A stretch of 64,000 nt of DNA from Enterococcus mundtii (GTDB taxonomy: Bacteria > Bacillota > Bacilli > Lactobacillales > Enterococcaceae): assembly GCF_003957375.1 (NCBI RefSeq), contig NZ_CP025473.1, positions 532,001-596,000 on the forward strand, read 5' to 3'. The first letter of the stretch is position 1, and every line of letters begins with the position of its first letter. The position numbers and the translations under genes were made by a program. Positions 47,212 to 56,291 of the stretch are shown one piece after another. A model generated the notes under the pieces. It worked only from the letters and a program-made list of their open reading frames with translations, did not search any database and was not told the origin of the DNA.

Positions 47212-48212
47212 TAGAACTTTTACCTCCTATCTAAATCTTTCTAAGGAATAGAAAATGGAGCACAGGCATGTATTCATAGCGAAAGTTAAAAAATATATTT
47301 TTGCAATTTTCTAATTTCTTATTCATTAACAGTTGAGATAGAAATTCAAAAAGTTAGAATATCTTTAGATGTACATTTTAATAAAAGAAGAAAGGAAATT
47401 AACAGACTGTTTTCATCGTTATGATCATTTAGGTAGAAACATAGGCAAGTCTATGTTTCTTACACAGTTGAATATGTGAGTAATACCAATATCAAAGTCG
47501 GGGATGTTCATTGAGATAAAATTAAGGAATAGATATGTTACTTTAAGTGAAAAGTTTATTATTTTTGTTGATTTGATTTCGTATCAAAGGATAGCTGGTT
47601 TTATCTCTATGATCATTTTTTAGGTGGCTATAGATGTTTAAGCGATAAACGAGTTAGTCGTATCCTTCATTCTTGGATAGTCACCTTTTCATTTTTTGAC
47701 AATCGCTTAAGGTAAAAAAATGGCTACTAGCTTGATAATTAATATTACCTAATAACTATATTAAAATAACTTAATGAGAACAATCTACAAATTTCAGAAA
47801 ACTATGAAATTATTCAATTGAAGTATCATTTGAATACTATAAAATGGCATAAAGAAGATAAAATTAGAAGTACTGTTGGTCAGAATAATTTGTTTCACAT
47901 CGGAAGGGAAGTGTCTTTAGAATAATTTAGCACAAAGAAATTTTAGATAGCAAGAGAACTTGATTTTGATATAGTAAGATGCTCTCTATGCTAAATGTCA
48001 TTATGCAAGACACAAAAGCATAAAATCTGTTACTATCATTAATTAGTAAAAATAAAAATAATCTGTGAAGAAAAAAATATATTTTTGTGAGTATTATTTT
48101 ATTAAGGAGAAAATGTAAGCGTGATTAAATTTAGTAGTTGTATGACAACTTACTCCTAAAAGAGGTGCTAATGCTAGTTTTTTAGTAATTAATGATTTAA
48201 AGGAGGAAGCGA
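47212..48212. other. 1-kb gene-free region with several RNA-like hairpins
   Basis: No intact gene on either strand. Structures seen are a perfect 10-bp hairpin, AGAAACATAG/CTATGTTTCT (47435-47460), and a 10-bp stem, AGGTGGCTAT/ATAGTCACCT (47622-47686), closing a 45-nt loop and followed by TTTTC and TTTTTT. An inverted pair TTAAGCGAT (47638-47646)/ATCGCTTAA (47702-47710) competes with the latter stem. The far half (47750-48200) is AT-rich and looks unstructured. It may hold a regulatory RNA or the control region of the adjoining genes. Confidence 0.45.
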
Positions 48213-48596
48213 ATGGAAACGAAAAAAATTGAAACACCTGAAGAATACTTGGGCTATTATGATCAGAAAGTCATCAATCATTCTTTTATTAGTAAGAATC
48301 CAGAAATTTTTGAATTTTATCTTCATTTAAGGACAAAGTTCCTACTGACTTATCACCAAACAGATGCAATTTTTTTTCTGAAACTAGCTACATTATTAGA
48401 TATAGATGCACAGCTACAAATCCTATTAGAATTGATTAAAAGTACCAATCAAAGTTTAGGTGAAGAATTAGGGATGGCAGAATCAGAAATCATTTCGATG
48501 ATCGCCAAAGATAAAAAATGTTTTTACAGAGAATTAACCGGCCTTGACATGAACCACTCAGTACCTTGGCAGTTGATTTATCTTAGTGAATCTTGA
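48213..48596 (+). CDS. Conserved-looking cytoplasmic protein, unknown (127 aa)
   Basis: Start ATG 48213 with an ideal AAAGGAGG site. The protein is helical, with a central hydrophobic stretch (FFLKLATLLDIDAQLQILLE) and a possible helix-turn-helix (QSLGEELGMAESEIISMIAK). There is no signal peptide. I recognise no family. It is transcribed alone, after the structured gene-free kilobase and before a terminator. A small regulator is one possibility, but this is only suggested by the helix pattern. Confidence 0.6.
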   Translation: METKKIETPEEYLGYYDQKVINHSFISKNPEIFEFYLHLRTKFLLTYHQTDAIFFLKLATLLDIDAQLQILLELIKSTNQSLGEELGMAESEIISMIAKDKKCFYRELTGLDMNHSVPWQLIYLSES

Positions 48597-48661
48597 GGGA
48601 GCTTGATTGCTCTCATTAAGGTAGAAAAAATTCAACGAACGAGTCGCAGGTAAAAAAACAA

Positions 48662-48698
48662 AGGTCGGGACAAGAGAAGTTATCTCTATCTCGACCTC
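48662..48698. terminator. Convergent terminator
   Basis: GGTCG...GAGA pairs with TCTC...CGACC. On the minus strand the stem is followed by CTTTGTTTTTTT, so it can end the small minus-strand gene at 48722. It may also end the plus-strand gene at 48213. Confidence 0.6.
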
Positions 48699-48721
48699 AT
48701 ATACCTATAAAAATTAAGAGA

Positions 48722-48898
48722 TTATTTCCGTGACTTGATCATATCATACACGTCATAAGCAACAAATCCTATTGCAAGCAAATAAAGGGCCCAAGTAAAG
48801 ATCGAATTTGTGATGAATTGGTAGTATAAATTTAAACTACAAAGGGTGTATAACGCCAAGCGTAGGAATGTGAATGGTTTGGAATGATAATTAGTCAA
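48722..48898 (-). CDS. Small two-helix membrane protein (58 aa)
   Basis: A TTG start at 48898, 8 nt from AGGAGG, opens a 58-codon frame ending TAA at 48722. The peptide begins LTNYHSKPFTFLRLALYTLC (Leu read as fMet) and contains two hydrophobic segments, around ALYTLCSLNLYYQF and WALYLLAIGFVAYDVY, with a basic end MIKSRK. The ribosome-binding site, uninterrupted frame and downstream terminator support a real gene. Family and role unknown. Confidence 0.65.
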   Translation of the reverse strand: MTNYHSKPFTFLRLALYTLCSLNLYYQFITNSIFTWALYLLAIGFVAYDVYDMIKSRK

Positions 48899-49129
48899 AA
48901 TAAAAGCCTCCTGAAAGATACATATCCTATTTAAAAAATAAAATACTAGTTAACTATAGTGTACGGTGAAAGCTGTTTCATTGTCAAATTCCTATAGGGA
49001 TCAAAGCTAAATCGTTCATCAGGAGATACAAATAAAAGCAAGTTTATCTATGAAATAAATCACGTTGTTTTTTCTTTATTCTGTTATGATAAGGATAATG
49101 AAGCAAACAGATAGAATGGAGTTGAATGT

Positions 49130-49756
49130 ATGGTAAAGAAAATTGCTTCTCCAGAGCTGCCCGAATTGCTTGAGGGAAACTTTTATTTAGAGGATGAAAC
49201 AACCTTTTCAGGTATTTTATCTGAAGGGGAAGATCAGAGTTATCTTAGTTCTCGCAATATCGTATTGAAGAATAGCCATATCAAAAAATTAGCGATGCAA
49301 AAATCTCGTTTGGAGCGGTTTGAATGTAGCAATGTCGTTTTTGAGAAGTGTGATTTCTCAAATTTAGAATGGTTTGGCGCAAGCTTTCATCGTGTACATT
49401 TCAAGCAATGCAAATTGACCGGAACCAATTTTTCTGACAGCTTTTTAAGAGACTGTGTCTTTGAAGAATGTGTGGCAAACCTGTCTTCTTTTAGCTACAC
49501 GAATATGAAGTTCGTCAGGTTTAGCGACAATCAATTGAAAAATACTGATTTTTTCGATAGTTATTGGAAAGATCTAGTAGTAGAAAACAATGACCTTTCA
49601 GGCTCTAATTGGGTCAATACGCCACTGAAAGATTTAGATTTTACAACAAATACATTTTCTCAAATCAATCTATCTATGGAATTACTTCGCGGACTGATCG
49701 TTAATCAAGAACAAGCAATCATTATTTCGGCGGGGATGGGATTGGTGATTGAGTAG
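49130..49756 (+). CDS. Pentapeptide-repeat protein
   Basis: A 208-aa protein built of A(D/N)LxX-type pentapeptide repeats (for example CDFSNLEWFGASFHRVHF, then CKLTGTNFSDSFLRDCVF, NDLSGSNW), which fold as a right-handed quadrilateral beta-helix. Chromosomal proteins of this size and type in enterococci include Qnr-like DNA-mimic proteins. The repeat alone does not prove that role, and this one has a rather irregular N-terminus. The ribosome-binding site is weak. Monocistronic. Confidence 0.75.
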   Translation: MVKKIASPELPELLEGNFYLEDETTFSGILSEGEDQSYLSSRNIVLKNSHIKKLAMQKSRLERFECSNVVFEKCDFSNLEWFGASFHRVHFKQCKLTGTNFSDSFLRDCVFEECVANLSSFSYTNMKFVRFSDNQLKNTDFFDSYWKDLVVENNDLSGSNWVNTPLKDLDFTTNTFSQINLSMELLRGLIVNQEQAIIISAGMGLVIE

Positions 49757-49892
49757 ATAAAACAGCACTAACAATGTTAAGAAGTTAGTAAATTTGATCG
49801 AATAAATTCTAAAATCAATCTAGAGAATAGTTGAATTGTTTCATGAGCACTAAATTTAGTTTATTGGTAGAAAGGAGAACTTACCTATAGAT

Positions 49893-50249
49893 TTGACAGA
49901 TAAACTCATCAATTTTGCTACTACTCTGAAAGATGTCCAAATGGATCATCCGTTTGGAAAATTTCCAGATTATATCGTGTTCCGACATCAATCGACAGGT
50001 AAATGGTTTGGTTTGATCGTATCTGTTGAAAAAGACAAATTAGGCATAGAAGGTGAAGGTCAATTCCCCCTCGTCAATGTCAAAGCAGATCCAGAAATCA
50101 TCTCCATCCTGAAAAAGAGTAAAGGCTATTATCCTGCTTATCATATGAATAAAAACCATTGGATAAGTGTCGCTTTGAATGGCGCAGTCGCAGAAAAACA
50201 ACTCTTTTATCTACTGAAAGAGAGTTATGATTTAACGAATGAGTATTAA
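49893..50249 (+). CDS. MmcQ/YjbR family protein
   Basis: A 118-aa CyaY-like fold DNA-binding-type protein of the MmcQ/YjbR family, whose role is poorly defined. Typical motifs are HPFGKFPDYIVFRH, GKWFGLIV, INVKADPEI-like VNVKADPEIISIL and YYPAYHMNKNHWISVAL. No ATG fits; the frame opens with TTG at 49893, 15 nt beyond AAAGGAG, a long spacing, so the exact start is uncertain. Confidence 0.8.
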   Translation: MTDKLINFATTLKDVQMDHPFGKFPDYIVFRHQSTGKWFGLIVSVEKDKLGIEGEGQFPLVNVKADPEIISILKKSKGYYPAYHMNKNHWISVALNGAVAEKQLFYLLKESYDLTNEY

Positions 50250-50277
50250 AAATAATAGTGGAAGATTTCACTTTCAT

Positions 50278-50313
50278 CAAAACAATCCAACGATCACTTG
50301 GATTGTTTTTTTT
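50278..50313 (+). terminator. Terminator after the MmcQ/YjbR gene
   Basis: AAAACAATCCAA (50278-50289) pairs with TTGGATTGTTTT, with a T8 tail. Confidence 0.85.
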
Positions 50314-50472
50314 GTGTGTGGAATTTAAGCGTTATCTTTTTGTTCAAAAAAATTTACCAAAAAAATTACACAAAAAACAGATTAGCTTTAGAAAGAGAAT
50401 AGGTTTGTTATGTATGATAGTAAATATAACAAGAGAAACATAACTAAAACAAATGGAAGAGGATGGTTTTTT

Positions 50473-50703
50473 ATGATGAAAGAAGGAACAAAGTATAAAG
50501 GTTATCTGGTATTAGTATGTTCTATCGGTCTTTTATCAGCATGCAGTTCAGAGACCAAAGATACAAGTGAATCAGAGATGCCAAAGGTGAAAAGTGAACG
50601 AAAAGTGACTATTGATGGAAAGGAAGGAACGGAACTAGTTATGGATGATGGAACGGTCGTTCAAATGTTTGATGAAGAAGTGTCGGAAAAAGAAGAGGAA
50701 TGA
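50473..50703 (+). CDS. Small lipoprotein upstream of the MacAB-like exporter
   Basis: A 76-aa precursor with a lipoprotein signal peptide (GYLVLVCSIGLLSAC, lipobox LSAC) and an acidic, charged mature part ending VSEKEEE. ATG 50473 follows GGAAGAGGA; an in-frame upstream ATG (50410) gives an implausible N-terminus. It lies 61 nt upstream of the membrane-fusion protein and is probably part of the exporter operon. Role unknown. Confidence 0.7.
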   Translation: MMKEGTKYKGYLVLVCSIGLLSACSSETKDTSESEMPKVKSERKVTIDGKEGTELVMDDGTVVQMFDEEVSEKEEE

Positions 50704-50764
50704 GCTTTGGATAGAATTATATAAGCGCTTTTCTAATGACTGATCTGAATGAAGGAGTAGGTAC

Positions 50765-52018
50765 ATGAAGCCTAAAAAAATAAAAAAATTCAACCGAAAA
50801 TGGTATTTTTTAGTAGCAGTCATCACTGTTTTACTAGTAGTTGGTGCAATCAGTATAGTTGTTTCTAGTGGGAAAACAAAAGAAGAAAATATAGGAACAA
50901 ATATTGAAGCCCGGTCTGTTAAATCCCTCATTGATGAGGTGAAAGCGGCGAATTTGATTTTAGCAGGAAAAGTCATGCCAAATAATAGCAACAAAATCAA
51001 AATTGATCCAGAACGAGGAACAGTAAAAGATATTCTGGTAAATGAAGGCGATGTCGTAGAAAAAGGGCAACCTTTGTTTACATACCAAACAGATCAACAG
51101 AGAAAAGTTGTGGAAGCTGAAATGGACGTAGAAATCAAAGTGAGAGCAGTAGAACAAGCACGAGTGACTGCAAATCAAAAATGGACAGCACATAACCAAA
51201 AAGTAGCAGAGCTTGGCAAAACAAAACAGGATTATGCGAAAGAAAAATCCGAAGAGTTACAAAGTACGATCAAAGCATTAGAAGGAGAAATTACCGGTCT
51301 CCATGCCGACGCTATTGCTGGCGACAATGAAGTGAAGAATGCCGAAACAGAGTTAAGAAGGGCACAGTTACTTCATCAAAACGAAAAAGAACGACTGAAT
51401 GAAGACACAGTGACAGCTGATCACTCAGGAAGAATCAAATCATTGAATCGTGACTTAGTCAATCAATCAAAAGAACGTCAAAAAGAAGAAAACTTTATGG
51501 AGATCCTTGATGATTCGAACTTGTACGTGGATGGTCAAGTCACCGAATTTGATCGTGAAAAAGTCGCTGTCGATCAGCGAGTAGAGATCAAGGATCGTAA
51601 AGACCAAGAGAACACTTGGCAAGGAACCATTGTGCAGGTGGCAAATTTAACAAGTGATGCAAAACAAGGCGATCAAAAAGAAGAGAACCCTAATTTATCT
51701 AAGTTTCCTTACAAAGTTAAGATTGATCCAAAAGAAGAAATGCCACTGATTGGTTCCAATGTGTATGTCAATGTTTTACCTCAAGGTTTTGTGCCAGGAA
51801 AAGTGATCATCAATCAAAGATACCTCATGGAAAAAGATGAAAAATATTATGTATGGAAAGTCGAAAATAATCGGATCAAAGAGCATGAAGTCAAGGTGAA
51901 TCTGATGGATGATGAACTTGCAGAGATAGTTGAAGGATTGACTGTTGAAGATCAACTTGCTTTGCCTCAAACAGGAATGGTCGAGGGAATGGAGGTTGGT
52001 GCAAGTGTTGACGCTTAA
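50765..52018 (+). CDS. Membrane-fusion (HlyD/MacA-like) adaptor of an ABC exporter
   Basis: A 417-aa protein with one N-terminal membrane helix (WYFLVAVITVLLVVGAISIVV) and a split lipoyl/barrel-sandwich domain (GTVKDILVNEGDVVEKGQPLFTY, written here by landmark VNEGDVVEKGQPLF). A long coiled coil (about 115-220) and a beta-barrel (LYVDGQVTEFDREKVAVDQR) follow. In Firmicutes such adaptors accompany MacB-type permeases (YvrP-YvrO-YvrN arrangement). It overlaps the ATPase gene by 14 bases. Ribosome-binding site GAAGGAG. Confidence 0.88.
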   Translation: MKPKKIKKFNRKWYFLVAVITVLLVVGAISIVVSSGKTKEENIGTNIEARSVKSLIDEVKAANLILAGKVMPNNSNKIKIDPERGTVKDILVNEGDVVEKGQPLFTYQTDQQRKVVEAEMDVEIKVRAVEQARVTANQKWTAHNQKVAELGKTKQDYAKEKSEELQSTIKALEGEITGLHADAIAGDNEVKNAETELRRAQLLHQNEKERLNEDTVTADHSGRIKSLNRDLVNQSKERQKEENFMEILDDSNLYVDGQVTEFDREKVAVDQRVEIKDRKDQENTWQGTIVQVANLTSDAKQGDQKEENPNLSKFPYKVKIDPKEEMPLIGSNVYVNVLPQGFVPGKVIINQRYLMEKDEKYYVWKVENNRIKEHEVKVNLMDDELAEIVEGLTVEDQLALPQTGMVEGMEVGASVDA

Positions 52019-52688
52019 CAACATTCAGAAGTCATATTGGCAAGGCGGGAAAGAACTAAAAGTCCTTAAAGATATCTCTTTGCAAATCAATGAAGGAGAA
52101 CTGGTCGCAATCATGGGGCCATCGGGGTCAGGAAAGTCGACGTTGATGAATATCATTGGTTGTCTGGATACAGCTACATCAGGGGATTATATCGTTGAAG
52201 GAACGGATGTCAAAACGTTAGCGGACAATTCATTAGCTGATTTCCGTAATGCAAAAATCGGCTTTGTTTTCCAGAATTTCAATCTCATGCCAAAATTAAC
52301 CGTTTCGCAAAATGTGGAAATGCCATTAACGTATAAAAAAGTCAATAAAAAAGAGCGGCGTAAGCGTGCCTTGGCTATGTTGCAACTTGTAGGGTTAGAG
52401 GATCGAAGTGACTTCAAACCGATGGAATTATCAGGAGGACAAAAGCAACGTGTCGCAATTGCGAGAGCTTTAGTGACTAATCCTAGTTTTGTTTTGGGTG
52501 ATGAGCCAACAGGAGCCCTTGATACAAAAACTAGTAGTCAAATCATGGATCTCTTTAAGGAATTCCATCAAGCAGGGAAAACGATTATTCTAATTACCCA
52601 TGAGCCAGAAATCGCAGCGTTATGTCAGCGCACGATCACTTTACGAGATGGTCAAATAATCAGTGATGAACAAAATGAAGTGAGGTGA
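52005..52688 (+). CDS. ABC exporter ATP-binding protein (MacB/LolD type)
   Basis: A 227-aa ATPase with Walker A GPSGSGKST, Q-loop FVFQNFNLMP, signature LSGGQKQRVAIARAL, Walker B FVLGDEP and H-loop LITHEPE. The start is GTG 52005, 9 nt from GGAGG at 51991-51995, inside the end of the adaptor gene; longer in-frame starts have no ribosome-binding site. It pairs with the MacB-type permease that follows seven nt later. Confidence 0.93.
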   Translation: MLTLNNIQKSYWQGGKELKVLKDISLQINEGELVAIMGPSGSGKSTLMNIIGCLDTATSGDYIVEGTDVKTLADNSLADFRNAKIGFVFQNFNLMPKLTVSQNVEMPLTYKKVNKKERRKRALAMLQLVGLEDRSDFKPMELSGGQKQRVAIARALVTNPSFVLGDEPTGALDTKTSSQIMDLFKEFHQAGKTIILITHEPEIAALCQRTITLRDGQIISDEQNEVR

Positions 52689-52694
52689 TCAAGA

Positions 52695-53927
52695 ATGGAA
52701 GAAATCAGATTTGCCTTACAATCGATTTTTGCTCATAAGATGCGTTCAGTATTGACTATGTTAGGTGTCATCATTGGGATTGCTGCAATTATTTCGATTT
52801 TCAGCATCATCGGTGGAAACACCGAAAAAATGAAACGAGAAATGATTGGTGGTAACAATAATACGATGAACATCCAATACGATAAAAAAAGTTCATTCCA
52901 AAGTGGAAACCTATTAGGGGGAGGCCTATCAGAAAAGGAAGAAAAAAAACCGTTATACCTTCCGTTTTTACGTGAAGATATATTAAATAAAATTAATGAG
53001 ATACCAGAGGTCTTAGCAAGTGGCTTGTTATATCAAAAAGATGGGAAAATCTATAGGAAAGCAAAAGGGGCTGACGCCAAAGTTTCTGCTGTCACTTCTT
53101 CTGTTGAGGATTTGGAGCAATTAAACTTCATCAAAGGGGAAGGTTTTGCTTCTCAAGCCTTCAAGGAGCAACAACAAGCCATTTTTCTGCAAGATTCCTT
53201 GTATGACGAATTATTTCCCAATGAAGAAGGGATCGGACAGTTTGTCGAAGTGAATGGCGTGCCATTCAAAGTTCAAGGTGTATTTCAGTTAGATCCCAAT
53301 AGTAGTAATCTATTTAGCTTTGAGAAAAGAGCTTATGTTCCTTTACAGCAAGCACATAAACTATCTGATGAGTTAGATATTGTGCCACTTGTCACGATCC
53401 AAACAAATAATACCGATCAATTACAAGGCGCTGCAGAAAAAGCAGCAGAGATTCTTAATCAACAGATCCCACCATCCGATTATGAATATGGGGTAATGAA
53501 TCTGAAAGACTTTGCCAGAGAATTGGAACGAATGAACCAGTCAAGTTTTATTCTCTTGTCCGGTATAGCAAGTATCTCGTTATTAGTAGGGGGGATCGGT
53601 GTGATGAATATCATGTTAGTCTCTGTCACGGAAAGAACGAAAGAAATCGGGATAAAGAAAGCACTCGGCGCAAGAAGAAAAATTATTTTAAAACAATTTT
53701 TAGTAGAAGCGGTAGTCTTGACATTGATTGGTGGGATACTGGGGATACTTATAGGCTTACTAAGTGGCTATGTTATCACACAGTCGCTTGATTATCCTTA
53801 TATTGTGTCTGTACTGTCTATTATCGTTAGCTTAGTTTTTTGTTCCCTAATGGGTGTGATATTTGGCTTATTACCAGCGATGAAAGCATCCAAATTAAAC
53901 CCTATTGAGGCATTACGCTTTGAATAA
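52695..53927 (+). CDS. MacB-like ABC transporter permease (FtsX domain)
   Basis: A 410-aa permease with one N-terminal helix (SVLTMLGVIIGIAAIISIF), a large extracellular MacB periplasmic-core-like domain (about 45-260) and three C-terminal helices of the FtsX fold. The GVMNIMLVSVTERTKEIGIK mechanotransmission motif is present. Exports peptides, toxins or lipids in relatives; the substrate here is unknown. A two-component system follows directly, as in many stress-responsive exporter operons. Confidence 0.93.
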   Translation: MEEIRFALQSIFAHKMRSVLTMLGVIIGIAAIISIFSIIGGNTEKMKREMIGGNNNTMNIQYDKKSSFQSGNLLGGGLSEKEEKKPLYLPFLREDILNKINEIPEVLASGLLYQKDGKIYRKAKGADAKVSAVTSSVEDLEQLNFIKGEGFASQAFKEQQQAIFLQDSLYDELFPNEEGIGQFVEVNGVPFKVQGVFQLDPNSSNLFSFEKRAYVPLQQAHKLSDELDIVPLVTIQTNNTDQLQGAAEKAAEILNQQIPPSDYEYGVMNLKDFARELERMNQSSFILLSGIASISLLVGGIGVMNIMLVSVTERTKEIGIKKALGARRKIILKQFLVEAVVLTLIGGILGILIGLLSGYVITQSLDYPYIVSVLSIIVSLVFCSLMGVIFGLLPAMKASKLNPIEALRFE

Positions 53928-53939
53928 GGAGAGAGTGAT

Positions 53940-54596
53940 ATGGAAAGAATTTTAGTGGTTGAAGATGAATATATGATCAATCAAATCGTGACGGAATTTT
54001 TAAAAGAGCGTAAATATGAAGTTTATTCAGTAAGGAGTGGCGAACAAGCATTGGAAGTTTTTGCTGAGCAAACATTTGATTTGATCCTATTGGACATTAT
54101 GTTGCCTGGAATAAGGGGGACAGATGTTTTAAAGAAAATTCGGGAAACGTCGGATGTACCGATCATCATGTTGACTGCTTTGGATGATGAATATACGCAG
54201 TTGCTCAGTTTTTCCCATTTGATCAGTGACTATGTCGTCAAACCTTTTTCCCCACTTATTTTGATCAAACGGATTGAAAATGTGTTTCGGCTGAATCAAG
54301 GAAATCCCCACATCACTATCGGGGAGTACGCCATTGATTTAGATGGTGGTCTTGTCAAACATCAAGAGGAAGGAATCCATTTAACAAGAAAAGAGTATGA
54401 TATTTTAGTGATTCTAATAAGAAACAAAGGGAAAATCATCACGCGAGAACAATTAGTGTATCAAGTTTGGTCGTATGAATATCATTTGGAAAATCGAATA
54501 TTAGATAACCATATAAAAAATATCCGAAAAAAAATGCCACTTTTATCAATAAAAACAATCAAAAATAGAGGCTACCAGCTTGAGGACACCCCATGA
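53940..54596 (+). CDS. OmpR-family response regulator
   Basis: A 218-aa regulator: receiver domain with the phospho-acceptor Asp in LILLDIMLPG, the conserved Lys in VVKPFSP, and a C-terminal winged helix (TRKEYDILVILIRNKGKIIT, DNHIKNIRKKM). It overlaps the kinase start by four bases (ATGA). Probably controls the adjacent exporter operon. Confidence 0.93.
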   Translation: MERILVVEDEYMINQIVTEFLKERKYEVYSVRSGEQALEVFAEQTFDLILLDIMLPGIRGTDVLKKIRETSDVPIIMLTALDDEYTQLLSFSHLISDYVVKPFSPLILIKRIENVFRLNQGNPHITIGEYAIDLDGGLVKHQEEGIHLTRKEYDILVILIRNKGKIITREQLVYQVWSYEYHLENRILDNHIKNIRKKMPLLSIKTIKNRGYQLEDTP

Positions 54597-55955
54597 GCAT
54601 CATGCTGAAAAATTTTCTCTTTTCTGGGATCATCATTTTTCTAGTTTCGATTCTTTCGTTGATTGTCTTATATTTTACGATGCCTATCTACTATGAACGA
54701 ATGAAGCTGAACGAAATAAATAAGGAATTCAATCAAGTGGCAAAGAGTATAGAAAACAAAGATTTAGCTACCATGCAAAAGGTGGTTGATCAATACTGGC
54801 TTGAAAGTGGAAGAGAACAAAATCTTGATGTCATATTGCTTAATAACAATGGTCTAGTCATGGGTCCCTTCTTTGATGAGAATCTTGATTATTTAGAAAT
54901 AAGCATTTTTTCTGATGAAATGAGCCTTTTTCAAGAAATTACTGACAAAGAAGGTCACACTTATTATTTATTAGGTAATTATTCGATGCAACCAGTCGCA
55001 GAAGCAAGTCAAGTGTTACTTCATTTATATCCATTTATCATCATCGTCTCACTAATCATTGGGGGATCGGCGCTTACTATTATAGTATTTATTCGACAAA
55101 AAAATCAAAGAGATATCCAAAGTAACAGAAAAAATGATCGAATTAGATGCGGATATTCGTTGTGATGTCAAAGGTACGGATGAAATCTCACTTTTAGCGC
55201 AAGATATCAACCATCTCTATGTTTCTTTGATCCAAACAATTGACGTGTTAGAGCTTGAAGTAGCTAAAACGAAAGAATTGGAACAAGCAAAGTCAGAGTT
55301 TATGCAAATCGCTTCTCATGAATTGAAAACACCTGTTGCTTCATTGATGGGGTTGATTGATGGCATGATCTATAATGTTGGAAAATTTAAAGACAGAGAG
55401 CGATATTTAGAAGTTTGTAAAAATATTTTGCAAGAACAAACAGAAATGATCAATAATATCCTCTTTGCCTCAAGAAACAATTTGCCTTCAGATAATGTGG
55501 TCTATGAAGAAGTCTCAATCAAAGAAATGATCGAACATAAATTAACTTCTTTCCGAATATTGGCTGAAGCAGAACAGAAAAAACTAGTCGTCCATCTAAA
55601 AGGAGAGAAAATCATCGGTAATAAAAATGATATTGATAAAATTTTAGATAATCTACTAAGTAATGCCTTCAAATATACGAAGCATGAGGGAGAAATCAGT
55701 CTGTTTTTTGATGGTAAACAATTAGTGATTGAAAATGAAGTGAATCAGATACTTACGGAGGAGGAATTAAGTAAGATTTTCCAACCTTTTTATCGACCGG
55801 ATTTTAGCAGAAGTCGAGATACTGGAGGTTCTGGTTTAGGATTGTTTATCGTACAACAACTTTTTGAAAAATATGGCTGGGAGTATTCATTCAAGTCAAC
55901 TGCTAATTCCAGGATGTGCTTTTCTGTCATTTTTAGTGGAAGACGCCTAAATTGA
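54593..55955 (+). pseudogene. Sensor histidine kinase, frameshifted in a poly-A run
   Basis: Partner kinase of the preceding regulator. The first part encodes a membrane helix (FLVSILSLIVLYFTMPIYY), an extracellular sensor of about 120 residues and a second helix (IIIVSLIIGGSALTIIVFI). At the seven-A run 55098-55104 the frame shifts. With six A the reading would continue as IRQKIKEISKVTEKMIELD, a normal HAMP segment, into HisKA (ASHELKTPVASLMG, His acceptor) and HATPase (DNLLSNAFKYT, GGSGLGLFIVQQ). The span of 1363 nt is one base over a multiple of three. Otherwise intact. Confidence 0.88.
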
Positions 55956-56039
55956 TCGATGGTATCGTTAAAGGCTAAATGGTCAATTATCATAAAATTA
56001 ATTTGATATTTTTGTGGTGGTAGCGAAGCTAATAGCCAA

Positions 56040-56218
56040 ATTGCACAACTGCTATTTGCCAGGGACTTTGATTTTTTATTTTTACACACTCAACTGGAAT
56101 GTACAAAACCACACCATACCATACCACTAAATAGTAAGAACAAAATGATCAAAAAACTCACAACGTACTAGAAACTCTTGTAGAAAATTTAGTCCCTGGT
56201 AAGTAGCAGTTGTGCAAT
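56040..56218. repeat. 179-bp element bounded by 28-bp inverted repeats (MITE-like)
   Basis: Positions 56040-56067 and 56191-56218 are inverted copies of each other with only two differences in 28 bases (starting ATTGCACAACTGCTA). They enclose about 120 bp of AT-rich sequence with no open frame. No clear target-site duplication is seen. The size and ends suggest a miniature inverted-repeat element or a degenerate insertion-sequence remnant. Confidence 0.6.
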
Positions 56219-56237
56219 CAGGTTGTGATAGATTAAA

Positions 56238-56279
56238 GAAGTCAGGACTACGTTCGCGCAGTCCTGACTTCTTTTTGGA
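56238..56279. terminator. Bidirectional terminator of the amino acid permease
   Basis: AAGAAGTCAGGACT and AGTCCTGACTTCTT form a perfect 14-bp stem around a short GC-rich loop, with a T tract on the plus side. It sits just past the permease stop codon on the minus strand. Confidence 0.85.
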
Positions 56280-56291
56280 TAGTTTCTTATA

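Noticed and set aside
49130-49756. Naming the pentapeptide-repeat gene qnr
   Set aside because: The repeats are compatible with a Qnr-like protein, but the loops and length-specific features that define Qnr cannot be verified by eye.
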